64,000 bases of DNA from Streptomyces profundus. Lineage in GTDB: Bacteria; Actinomycetota; Actinomycetes; Streptomycetales; Streptomycetaceae. Position numbers and translations under genes: made by a program. Positions 37,398-44,913 of the stretch are shown here, piece by piece. The stretch is taken from contig NZ_CP082362.1 in NCBI RefSeq assembly GCF_020740535.1, positions 1,178,001-1,242,000 on the forward strand, given 5' to 3'. Within the stretch, counting starts at the first letter, position 1. Each line of letters starts with the position of its first letter. The notes under the pieces are model-generated. The model made no database searches and was not told where the DNA came from. It was given only the letters and a program-made list of their open reading frames with translations.

Positions 37398-39329
37398 GTG
37401 GACACCACCGTGCATGACCCGCTGATCGGACGCGTGCTCGACGGCCGGTACGAGGTCGCCGAGCGGATCGCCGTGGGCGGCATGGCCACGGTGTACCGCG
37501 CCGTGGACACCCGGCTGGACCGCACGCTCGCCCTCAAGGTGATGCATCCCTCGCTGGTCGGCGACAGCGAGTTCGTGGAGCGGTTCATCCGCGAGGCCAA
37601 GTCCGTGGCACGCCTCGACCACCCCAATATCGTCGGGGTGTTGGACCAGGGCGCCGACGGCGCCTATGTCTACCTGGCGATGGAGTATGTCGCGGGCTGC
37701 ACGCTGCGCGACGTGCTGCGCGAGCGGGGCGCGCTGCCGGTGCGCGCGGTGCTGGACATCCTGGAGCCGATGCTGGCCGGTCTCGCCGCCGCGCACCGCG
37801 CGGGTCTGGTGCACCGGGACATCAAGCCGGAGAACGTGCTGATCGGCGCCGACGGCCGGGTCAAGGTGGCGGACTTCGGCCTGGTCAGGACGGTGGACAC
37901 CCAGACCTCAGCGCATACGGGATCGCTGCTGGGCACGGTCTCCTACCTGGCGCCCGAGCAGATCGAGAGCGGCGCGGTCGACGCCCGCACCGATGTGTAC
38001 GCGTGCGGGGTGCTGCTCTACGAGATGCTGACCGGCGGCAAGCCGCATGCGGGGGACTCGCCCGCCCAGGTCCTCTTCGCCCATGTGAACAAGGACGTTC
38101 CGGCGCCGTCCGAGGCGGCTCCCGAGCTGCCCGTCCAACTCGACCTGCTGGTGGCCGCGGCCACCGCCCGCGTTCCCGCGCGTCGGCTGGCGGACGCGGC
38201 GGCGATGCTGGGCCAGACGCGGCAGGCCCGCGCCGCGCTGACCGACGCCCAGCTGGACGCGTTGCCGCCGACGCACGAGTACGACGATCCCTCGGCCCCG
38301 CGCGAGGGCGAGGAGTCGGGCCCGGAGGACGCCACCGCGCGGGTGCCGCTGCCGGCCGCCGCCAAGGCCGGCGAGACCAACCGCACCACCCGGATCGAGC
38401 TGCCGGCCTCGGCGCCGCCGCCACCATCCGAGGAGCCCTCCGTCCGCCGGCGTCGGCTCTCCCGGCGCGGCGTGCTCTCGCTGGTGATCGCCGGTGTGCT
38501 GCTGCTCGCCGGCGCGCTCGGCATCTGGTACATCAACTCCGGTCAGTTCCTGCGCACCCCGGGCGTCTACGATCTGCCGCGCGCCGAGGCCGAGCAGGTG
38601 CTGCGGGACGCCGGGCTCGGGGTCCGGGTGACGGAGGAGTTCTCGGACGGCGTCGACGCCGGGCATGTGATCTCCACCGATCCGGAGCGCGGCGAGCGGG
38701 TGCGCAAGAACGCCACGGTGACGCTGGTGGTCTCGCAGGGCCCGCCGATCTCCGAGGTGCCCAACCTGCGGGGGGTCCCGCTGGAGGAGGCCCAGGAGCA
38801 GCTGGCCGAGGTGGGGTTGGCGGCCGGCGAGGAGGACTGGCAGTTCTCCGCCGAGGTGCCGCAGGGCTCGGTGATCGAGACGGACCCGGAGCCCGGCGTC
38901 GAGCGCCGTCCCGGCACCGCCATCGATCTGGTGGTCAGCAGGGGGCAGGAGATCCCGGTGCCGGGCGTGGTCGGCGAGGCCGAGGGCACGGCGATCCAGC
39001 GCCTCACGGAGGCGGGCTTCGAGGTCGAGGTGATCCCGGAGCGCGTGCACTCCGAGGAGGAGGCCGGCACCGTGGCCGAACAGTCCCCCGAGGCGTGGGA
39101 GAGCGCGGCCGAGGGCGACACCGTCGAACTCACCATCTCCAAGGGGCCGGAGATGATCCTGGTGCCCGATGTGCGCGGGATGAGCGAGGGCGACGCCAAG
39201 GAGACCCTGGAGGATCTGGGCTTCCGGGTGAACGTCAACCAGCTCTTCTTCACCGGCACGGTGTTCAACCAGTCGATCCGTGACGACGAGGCGCCGCGCG
39301 GCTCGACGATCACCATCTGGGTGCGCTGA
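37398..39329 (+). CDS. PASTA-domain Ser/Thr protein kinase
   Basis: A 643-residue eukaryotic-type kinase. The kinase domain spans about 12-275: glycine loop IAVGGMATVYRA, Lys in ALKVMH, catalytic HRDIKPENVL, DFGLVRT, and GTVSYLAPEQ. A juxtamembrane Pro/Glu linker and one membrane helix (LSLVIAGVLLLAGALGIWYI, about 357-376) precede four PASTA repeats to the end, which typically bind muropeptides or lipid II. Gene order points to the PknL group of actinobacterial kinases. GTG 37398 is chosen because the conserved start follows and the mRNA appears leaderless. Confidence 0.94.
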   Translation: MDTTVHDPLIGRVLDGRYEVAERIAVGGMATVYRAVDTRLDRTLALKVMHPSLVGDSEFVERFIREAKSVARLDHPNIVGVLDQGADGAYVYLAMEYVAGCTLRDVLRERGALPVRAVLDILEPMLAGLAAAHRAGLVHRDIKPENVLIGADGRVKVADFGLVRTVDTQTSAHTGSLLGTVSYLAPEQIESGAVDARTDVYACGVLLYEMLTGGKPHAGDSPAQVLFAHVNKDVPAPSEAAPELPVQLDLLVAAATARVPARRLADAAAMLGQTRQARAALTDAQLDALPPTHEYDDPSAPREGEESGPEDATARVPLPAAAKAGETNRTTRIELPASAPPPPSEEPSVRRRRLSRRGVLSLVIAGVLLLAGALGIWYINSGQFLRTPGVYDLPRAEAEQVLRDAGLGVRVTEEFSDGVDAGHVISTDPERGERVRKNATVTLVVSQGPPISEVPNLRGVPLEEAQEQLAEVGLAAGEEDWQFSAEVPQGSVIETDPEPGVERRPGTAIDLVVSRGQEIPVPGVVGEAEGTAIQRLTEAGFEVEVIPERVHSEEEAGTVAEQSPEAWESAAEGDTVELTISKGPEMILVPDVRGMSEGDAKETLEDLGFRVNVNQLFFTGTVFNQSIRDDEAPRGSTITIWVR

Positions 39330-39402
39330 ACACCGCCAATCAGCGGCAGAATCCACCAATTCACACGCCCGGACCCTTTGCCTCCGCACAGCGGGGGATA
39401 AC

Positions 39403-39416
39403 GTGACGCGCGTCAC
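39403..39416. promoter_or_regulatory. CRP-like binding site before the SLT gene
   Basis: GTGACGCGCGTCAC is a perfect 14-bp palindrome and fits GTG-N6-GNCAC, the published S. coelicolor Crp motif. TATACG (39430-39435) begins 13 bp downstream, and a second hairpin AGGACC-AA-GGTCCT (39417-39430) abuts it. The gap to the gene is 287 bp and unusually AT-rich. Confidence 0.55.
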
Positions 39417-39616
39417 AGGACCAAGGTCCTATACGAAAGCGGTTAGTGCTCTTTTCGAGTTCCAGGGCCAAGCCATAACGCCGCCAATCGGGTTCTCGGG
39501 ATCGCGCCACACTACGCCATCTAGTACATAGGGTTATTGCATTTCGTTTTTAAGGGCTGTTAACAAGGGCCATCGCGATCCGCGCGACAAACACGCGAGA
39601 ACACGAGGACCCCTGA

Positions 39617-40498
39617 ATGCCCGCTCACCCAGGTCCCGCCGGGACCAGCAATACGCCCAGCAAGACGCGCTGGCGACGGACCGCCACCGCCGCGCTCGCC
39701 ACCACGGGCCTGGCCGCCGTCGCCCTCAGCGTCGCGCCGGTCGCCGCCGGCTCCGCCGAGGGGACCGCCGCCCCCCAGGGCGACGACATCTCCTGGGATA
39801 TCAAGGCGGCCGATGTGCCTGGACAGGCCGCCGCCGCCAACACCGCGCCCGAGCCCTCCCGTTCGGCCGACGAGGCGTCCGATCCGACGTCGGCGCTGGC
39901 CGAGGTGGCCGAACTCCGCCGGCAGAGTGCCCAGCTCGCCGAGGTCCAGGCCGCCGAACAGGCCGAGATAGAGCGCCAGGCAGCCGAGGAGCGAGCGGCC
40001 GAGCAGGCCGCGAGCCGCAGCGCCGAGCGGGCCAGGAAGCCGGCCCCCGAGGCGACGGCCGACGCCAAGCCCGCCGCCGAGCCGGCGGCGGCCCCCGCGC
40101 CCGAGCCCGAGCCCGAGCCGGCACCGACCCCCGAGCCCGAGCCCGAACCGGCCCCCGAGCCCGTGACCCCGCAGTACGCGGACAACCTCGACGGCTGGAT
40201 CAGCGAGGCGCTGGACATCATGGCCGCGCACGGAATTCCCGGCAGCTATGACGGACTTCACCGGAACATCATCCGGGAGTCCAGCGGCGACCCCAACGCG
40301 ATCAATCTCTGGGATATCAACGCGATCAACGGAACCCCGTCCATCGGCCTGCTCCAGGTGATTCAGCCGACGTTTGACGCGTATCACGTTCCGGGCACGC
40401 CGTACGACCTTTACGACCCGGTCGCCAACATCGTTGCCGCCGCCAACTACGCCTGGGACCGCTACGGTTCCATCGACAATGTGAACGGGCCGTACTGA
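39617..40498 (+). CDS. Secreted SLT lytic transglycosylase-like protein
   Basis: A 293-residue exported wall hydrolase. The signal sequence ends near SVAPVAAGSAEG. Residues about 90-135 form an Ala/Glu/Gln-rich coiled coil, followed by a Pro-Glu repeat linker (about 150-180). The C-terminal SLT domain has the catalytic Glu221 in NIIRESSGDPNAINLWD and GLLQVIQPTFDAYH, ending VNGPY. It should cleave glycan strands, as in growth, sporulation or germination. GAGGA lies 7 nt before the ATG. Preceded by a CRP-like site. Confidence 0.92.
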   Translation: MPAHPGPAGTSNTPSKTRWRRTATAALATTGLAAVALSVAPVAAGSAEGTAAPQGDDISWDIKAADVPGQAAAANTAPEPSRSADEASDPTSALAEVAELRRQSAQLAEVQAAEQAEIERQAAEERAAEQAASRSAERARKPAPEATADAKPAAEPAAAPAPEPEPEPAPTPEPEPEPAPEPVTPQYADNLDGWISEALDIMAAHGIPGSYDGLHRNIIRESSGDPNAINLWDINAINGTPSIGLLQVIQPTFDAYHVPGTPYDLYDPVANIVAAANYAWDRYGSIDNVNGPY

Positions 40499-40529
40499 GC
40501 CTCTGACAGCTCTCTGGCAGGCTTGGCCC

Positions 40530-41462
40530 GTGCAGCGAGAGGCACGGCGAGCAGCCGAGACACCGTCAGTGGCGGGTCGAGTTCGCAATCCGATCGGCGG
40601 TCATGTCCCCGTGGCGGGGGGCCTGGCCGCCGTCGGGGTGCGCTATGCCCGGTCCGTCGGGGCCGAGGCGCTCCAGGTGTTCGTCGCCAACCCGCGCGGC
40701 TGGGCCACCCCGCCGGGCGACCCGGCGCAGGACGAGCGGTTCGCCGCCGCCTGCGCCGCCGACGGGCTGCCGGCCTACGTCCACGCGCCGTATCTGATCA
40801 ATCTCGGCTCGCACAACGAGGCCACGGCCGAGCGTTCGGTGGTCTCGTTGCGGCACTCCCTGCGCCGGGCCGGGGCGATCGGCGCCGGGGGCGTGGTGGT
40901 GCACACCGGATCGGCCACCGGCGGCAGATCCCGGGAGACGGCCCTGGCCCAGATACGCCGCCTGCTGCTGCCGCTGCTCGACGAACTCCCCGACGCCGGC
41001 CCCCGGCTGCTGTTGGAGCCGACGGCCGGGCAGGGCTTCTCGCTCTGCTCCCTCGCCGCGGACCTGGGCCCCTATCTGGCCGCCGTCGACCACCACCCCC
41101 GGGTGGGGATCTGCCTGGACACCTGCCACGCGTTCGCCGCCGGCCACGATCTGGCCGCGCCGGGCGGGGCCACGGCGCTGCTGGACGAGTTGGCGCGGGT
41201 CGCCGGTCCCGGGCGGCTGGGGCTGATCCACGCCAACGACTCCAAGGCCGGCGTCGGCAGCCGCCTGGACCGCCACGAGAACATCGGCGCCGGCGCGATC
41301 GGCGCGGCGGCCTTCGCCGAGCTGCTCGGCCATCCGAGCACGGCCGGTGTGCCGCTGGTGATCGAGACCCCGGGCGGCCCGGCGGGCCACACCGCCGACA
41401 TCGCCCGGCTGATCGGCCTGCGCGAGGGCGGCTGGCCGCCGGAACGCGGCCAACCGGCCTGA
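40530..41462 (+). CDS. nfo: Endonuclease IV (AP endonuclease)
   Basis: Endonuclease IV cuts at abasic sites in DNA base-excision repair. The 310-residue TIM-barrel metalloenzyme shows NPIGGHVPVAGGL, VHAPYLINLGSHN, VVVHTGSATG, LLLEPTAGQG, GICLDTCHAFAAGHDL, LIHANDSK and VIETPGG, which carry the trinuclear zinc ligands. GTG 40530 gives 18 residues before the conserved start; GTG 40569 is a shorter alternative. A stand-alone gene convergent with the Moco enzyme gene. Confidence 0.93.
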   Translation: MQREARRAAETPSVAGRVRNPIGGHVPVAGGLAAVGVRYARSVGAEALQVFVANPRGWATPPGDPAQDERFAAACAADGLPAYVHAPYLINLGSHNEATAERSVVSLRHSLRRAGAIGAGGVVVHTGSATGGRSRETALAQIRRLLLPLLDELPDAGPRLLLEPTAGQGFSLCSLAADLGPYLAAVDHHPRVGICLDTCHAFAAGHDLAAPGGATALLDELARVAGPGRLGLIHANDSKAGVGSRLDRHENIGAGAIGAAAFAELLGHPSTAGVPLVIETPGGPAGHTADIARLIGLREGGWPPERGQPA

Positions 41463-41524
41463 CGCGCGAGGCGGAGCCCACGTTTCCTGGGGGTCCGCCA
41501 ACGCGGCGAGCGCCCGCAGGGCGG

Positions 41525-42139
41525 TTAGGGCTCGGGGCCGTCGCCGGGGGTCTCCTGATAGGAGTAGCGCTGCTCCCGCCAGGGGTCGCCCACGTTGTGG
41601 TAGCCGCGCTCCTCCCAGAAGCCCCGGCGGTCGGCGGTCATGTACTCCACGCCGCGCACCCACTTGGGGCCCTTCCAGGCATACAGCGCCGGCACCACGA
41701 GCCGCACCGGGAAGCCGTGTTCGGCGGTGAGCAGCTCGCCGTCCCTGTGGGTGGCGAAGAGCGTGGTGTCGGCGGCGAAGTCGGCCATCCGGACGTTCGC
41801 GCTGTAGCCGTACTCGGCCCAGACCATCACATGGGTCACGCCGTCGGCGGGCGGCGCCAGCCGCAGGATCTCCCCCGCCGGCACCCCGCCCCACTCGACG
41901 TCCATCATGCTGAACTTGGTGACACAGTGCAGATCGGCGACGACCGTGCGATAGGGCAGCGCGGAGAACTCCTCGTGGTCCCAGCAGTGCTTGTCCCCGT
42001 CGGCGGTGGCGCCGAAGACCCGGAACTCCCAGCGCTCCGGGCGGAACCTGGGCACCGGGCCGTAATGCGTCACCGGCCAGCCTCGTTGCAGCCGCTGCCC
42101 CGGCGGAAGCCGGTCCCCGCGGTTCTCCGGCTGACTCAT
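41525..42139 (-). CDS. Sulphite oxidase-like molybdopterin enzyme
   Basis: A 204-residue protein with the Moco-binding fold of sulphite oxidase/MsrP. The molybdenum-ligating cysteine is Cys72 in VADLHCVTKFS; the fold continues with WGGVPAGEILRL, AEYGYSANVRM, HGFPVRLVVPALYAWKGPKWVRGVEYM. It lacks a twin-arginine signal and a dimerisation domain, so it is a cytoplasmic single-domain member with unknown substrate. Its start is ATG 42139 with GGAGG immediately upstream. Divergent from bfr. Confidence 0.9.
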   Translation of the reverse strand: MSQPENRGDRLPPGQRLQRGWPVTHYGPVPRFRPERWEFRVFGATADGDKHCWDHEEFSALPYRTVVADLHCVTKFSMMDVEWGGVPAGEILRLAPPADGVTHVMVWAEYGYSANVRMADFAADTTLFATHRDGELLTAEHGFPVRLVVPALYAWKGPKWVRGVEYMTADRRGFWEERGYHNVGDPWREQRYSYQETPGDGPEP

Positions 42140-42322
42140 GCCTCCATGGTGACAGACCTCGTCGGCCGGCTCGCACCGCCACCCCCGGCGACGGGAATCA
42201 GGTCAATTACCGGTCAATTCGGTAAGCCTTCGCTTACTGGACGAACTGCCGTACCAGTGCCACGATGCGGCGACAGAACGTCGCGAAACCAGGCTGCGGC
42301 CCCTGGAAGGAGTATGTCCAGC

Positions 42323-42805
42323 ATGCAGGGCGATCCCGAGGTCATCGAGTTTCTGAACGAGCAGCTCACCGCCGAACTCACGGCGATCAACCAGTACTTC
42401 CTGCACGCCAAGCTCCAGGAGAACTACGGCTGGACCAAGCTCGCCGCGTACACGAGGGCCGAGTCCTTCGACGAGATGCGCCACGCCGAGGTGCTCACCG
42501 ACCGCATCATCTTCCTGGAGGGGCTCCCCAACTACCAGCGCCTCTTCCACGTTCGGGTGGGCCAGTCCGTCACCGAGATGTTCCAGGCCGACCGGCAGAT
42601 CGAGGTGGAGGCGATCGACCGGCTCCGGCGCGGAGTGGAGGTCATGCGGGCCAAGGGGGACATCACCTCGGCCAAGATCTTCGAGGCGATCCTCAAGGAC
42701 GAGGAGCACCACATCGACTATCTGGACACCCAGTTGGAGTTGCTGGAGAAGCTGGGCGAGGCGCTCTATCTGGCTCAGCAGATCGAACAGCCCAGCGAGG
42801 CCTGA
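42323..42805 (+). CDS. bfr: Bacterioferritin
   Basis: Bacterioferritin stores iron in a 24-mer and binds haem between subunits. With ATG 42323 the 160-residue protein has canonical numbering: ferroxidase ligands Glu18, Glu51, His54 and the haem ligand Met52 (FDEMRHAE), plus DEEHH near 130. This supports 42323 over ATG 42314; AAGGAG lies 10 nt upstream. The companion bfd gene is convergent downstream, 28 bp away. Confidence 0.96.
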   Translation: MQGDPEVIEFLNEQLTAELTAINQYFLHAKLQENYGWTKLAAYTRAESFDEMRHAEVLTDRIIFLEGLPNYQRLFHVRVGQSVTEMFQADRQIEVEAIDRLRRGVEVMRAKGDITSAKIFEAILKDEEHHIDYLDTQLELLEKLGEALYLAQQIEQPSEA

Positions 42806-42833
42806 GCCGCTCGCGCCCCGACCGTCGGCGGGA

Positions 42834-43094
42834 TCAGAGCGTCAGCCCCGCCGGCACCAGCGCGGGACGGACGGCCGGCGCCCGGGGCGGGACGGGAGGC
42901 GCGGCCGGCGCGGCGGCGACGGCCTCCGCCGGCGGGCGGCTCCGGCTCAGCAGCCCCTGGATGCGGCGGACACAGGAGCCGCAGTCCGTGCCGGCCCGGC
43001 ACTCGGCCGCCAGCCGCCTGGGCGTACAGGCACCGGCCGCCGCGTGGCTCCGCACCTGTTCCTCGGTGACGCCGAAGCACGAGCAGACGTACAC
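42834..43094 (-). CDS. bfd: Bacterioferritin-associated ferredoxin-like protein
   Basis: An 86-residue [2Fe-2S] protein; Bfd delivers electrons to release iron from bacterioferritin. The cluster ligands fit Cys4-x-Cys6 (VCSCFG) and Cys38-x-x-Cys41 (DCGSC); two additional Cys (23, 32) are present. The Ala/Pro-rich last 35 residues are extra to the core. GTG 43094 has AGGGAG 6 nt upstream. A strong iron box lies about 75-90 bp upstream of the start, so the gene should be induced by iron starvation. Confidence 0.92.
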   Translation of the reverse strand: MYVCSCFGVTEEQVRSHAAAGACTPRRLAAECRAGTDCGSCVRRIQGLLSRSRPPAEAVAAAPAAPPVPPRAPAVRPALVPAGLTL

Positions 43095-43167
43095 GCGTTA
43101 CTCCCTGGAGGATGCCGGCCGGGCGGACAGCGACGGACCTGCGACAACATGACACGAACAGGATCAG

Positions 43168-43186
43168 TGAGGTAAACCTAACCTTA
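43168..43186 (-). promoter_or_regulatory. Iron box (DmdR/IdeR/DtxR operator)
   Basis: TGAGGTAAACCTAACCTTA matches the DtxR/IdeR consensus TWAGGTTAGSCTAACCTWA at 15 or more of 19 positions. It lies upstream of bfd on the divergent side from nothing else nearby, so bfd is the clear target. Confidence 0.75.
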
Positions 43187-43211
43187 CTATCCCCTCCGTC
43201 GGGGAGAGAAG

Positions 43212-43247
43212 CGCCCCGGGATGTGGTCAGCACCACGTCCCGGGGCG
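43212..43247 (-). terminator. Terminator after the DAHP synthase gene
   Basis: Two 16-nt arms (43212-43227 and 43232-43247) pair at 15 of 16 positions on the minus strand around a 4-nt loop, 24 nt after the stop. The plus-strand RNA would pair fully with one G-U. Confidence 0.7.
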
Positions 43248-43270
43248 GTTTCACGCGCCGGCCGGCCCCG

Positions 43271-44614
43271 TCAGGAGCGGTACATCTCCGCCACCAGGAA
43301 GGCGAGGTCCAACGACTGGCTGCGGTTGAGGCGGGGGTCGCAGGCCGTCTCGTACCGCTGGTGCAGATCGTCGACGAAGATCTCGTCGCCGCCGCCCACG
43401 CACTCGGTGACGTCGTCGCCGGTCAGCTCCACATGGATGCCGCCGGGGTGGGTGCCCAGCGCCTTGTGGACCTCGAAGAAGCCCTTGACCTCGTCCAGCA
43501 CGTCGTCGAACCTGCGGGTCTTGTGCCCGGAGGCCGCCTCGAAGGTGTTGCCGTGCATGGGGTCGCAGACCCACGCCACCTGGGCGCCCGACGCGGTCAC
43601 CTTCTCGACCAGCGTCGGCAGCCGGTCGCGGACCTTGTCGGCGCCCATCCGGGTGATGAAGGTGAGCCGGCCGGGACGGCGGTCCGGGTCGAGGCGCTCG
43701 ATCAGCGTGAGCGCCTCCTCCGGGGTGGTCGTCGGCCCGAGCTTGACGCCGATCGGGTTCTCGATCCTGGAGGCGAACTCCAGATGCGCGCCGTCCAGCT
43801 GTCGGGTGCGCTCGCCGATCCACACCATGTGGCCCGAGACGTCGTACTGCCGGCCGCTGCGGGAGTCCGTCCTGGTCAGCGCCGCCTCGTAGTCGAGGAG
43901 CAACGCCTCGTGCGAGGCGTAGAACTCCACAGACTGGAACTCCGCCGGCTCGGCGCCGCACGCCTTCATGAAGTTCAGCGCGTTGTCGATCTCCCTGGCC
44001 AGCGCCTCGTAGCGCTGCCCGGCCGCGCTGCTGCGGACGAAGTCCTGGTTCCACGAGTGCACCTGGTGCAGCCCCGCGTAGCCGCCGGTGGTGAAGCCGC
44101 GCACCAGGTTGAGCGTGGCCGCCGAGCTGTTGTACATCCGCAGCAGCCGGCGCGGATCGGGGACGCGGGCCTCCTCGGTGAACTCGGCCCCGTTCACCGA
44201 GTCGCCCCGGTAGGTGGGGAGGGTGACGCCGTCCCTGGTCTCGGTCGGCTTGGACCTGGGCTTGGAGTACTGGCCCGCGATGCGGCCGATCTTGACCACG
44301 GGCACCGCCGCCGCGTAGGTGAGCACGGCGCTCATCTGGAGCAGCGTCTTGAGCTTGGCCCGGATCTGGTCAGCGCCCACCTGGTCGAACGCCTCCGCGC
44401 AGTCCCCGCCCTGGAGGACGAACGCACGGCCCTGGGCGACCTCGGCTATCCGCGCCCTCAGCTGGTCGCACTCGCCGGCGAAGACCAACGGCGGATAGCC
44501 CGCCAGCTCCTGGGTCACGGCGCGCAGGGCAGCCGGGTCCGGATACTCCGGCTGCTGTGCTGCGGGCAGGTCTCGCCAGGAGTCGATGGAGCTGCTGTCA
44601 GCGTTCACGGTCAC
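43271..44614 (-). CDS. Class II DAHP synthase
   Basis: It condenses phosphoenolpyruvate and erythrose-4-phosphate to DAHP, the first shikimate step. The 447-residue plant-type enzyme has QQPEYPD, FVLQGGDCAEAF, KIGRIAGQYSKPRS, RGDSVNG, GFTTGGYAGLHQVHSWN, HMVWIGERTRQLDGAHLEF, GVKLGPTT, ITRMGADKVRDRLP and DPMHGNT. TAATCT (44621-44626) ends 6 nt before GTG 44614, while GGAGG is 7 nt before GTG 44608, so the true start is one of these two codons. Divergent from the trp leader. Confidence 0.96.
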   Translation of the reverse strand: MTVNADSSSIDSWRDLPAAQQPEYPDPAALRAVTQELAGYPPLVFAGECDQLRARIAEVAQGRAFVLQGGDCAEAFDQVGADQIRAKLKTLLQMSAVLTYAAAVPVVKIGRIAGQYSKPRSKPTETRDGVTLPTYRGDSVNGAEFTEEARVPDPRRLLRMYNSSAATLNLVRGFTTGGYAGLHQVHSWNQDFVRSSAAGQRYEALAREIDNALNFMKACGAEPAEFQSVEFYASHEALLLDYEAALTRTDSRSGRQYDVSGHMVWIGERTRQLDGAHLEFASRIENPIGVKLGPTTTPEEALTLIERLDPDRRPGRLTFITRMGADKVRDRLPTLVEKVTASGAQVAWVCDPMHGNTFEAASGHKTRRFDDVLDEVKGFFEVHKALGTHPGGIHVELTGDDVTECVGGGDEIFVDDLHQRYETACDPRLNRSQSLDLAFLVAEMYRS

Positions 44615-44733
44615 TCCTCCAGATTACGGGGTGGGGTCGGGGGAATTTCCATCCGCTCGCCCTGTGAGACGGGAGCCACAGGGGGCGCCCGGAAGCTGGC
44701 GCGCGCCGGCGTGAGTGCCTTACAGTGCGGGGC

Positions 44734-44790
44734 ATGAACGCGCGACTGATCACCACCTGGTGGTGGACCGCTACTCCGGCGGCCCACTGA
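44734..44790 (+). CDS. trpL: trp leader peptide (TrpL)
   Basis: An 18-residue open frame, MNARLITTWWWTATPAAH, with three consecutive Trp codons. It lies 123 bp before the anthranilate synthase gene and is followed by a strong hairpin, the classic layout of tryptophan attenuation. TACAGT (44721-44726) ends 7 nt before the ATG and no Shine-Dalgarno exists, so the leader peptide is probably translated from a leaderless 5' end. A similar WWW leader has been described in S. venezuelae. Confidence 0.88.
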   Translation: MNARLITTWWWTATPAAH

Positions 44791-44813
44791 CCGCGCGTTC
44801 CCAGCAACCGACG

Positions 44814-44840
44814 CGAAGGCCGCCCGAGGGGCGGCCTTCG
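44814..44840 (+). terminator. trp attenuator hairpin
   Basis: A perfect 12-bp stem (44814-44825 with 44829-44840) and 3-nt loop starts 23 nt after the trpL stop. With charged tRNA-Trp the ribosome would clear the WWW codons and allow this hairpin to stop transcription before trpE-G. Confidence 0.75.
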
Positions 44841-44913
44841 GCGTTCGTGGCAGCGCGCGCCCGGCCCTCCCGAAGAGGGTCTTCGCCTCCTCCCACCACG
44901 GAAGAGGCCCATC

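Noticed and set aside
39330..39616. Possible c-di-AMP (ydaO) riboswitch before the SLT gene
   Set aside because: Wall hydrolase genes of actinobacteria often have one, but I could not find the conserved blocks of that aptamer; only two short palindromes are visible.
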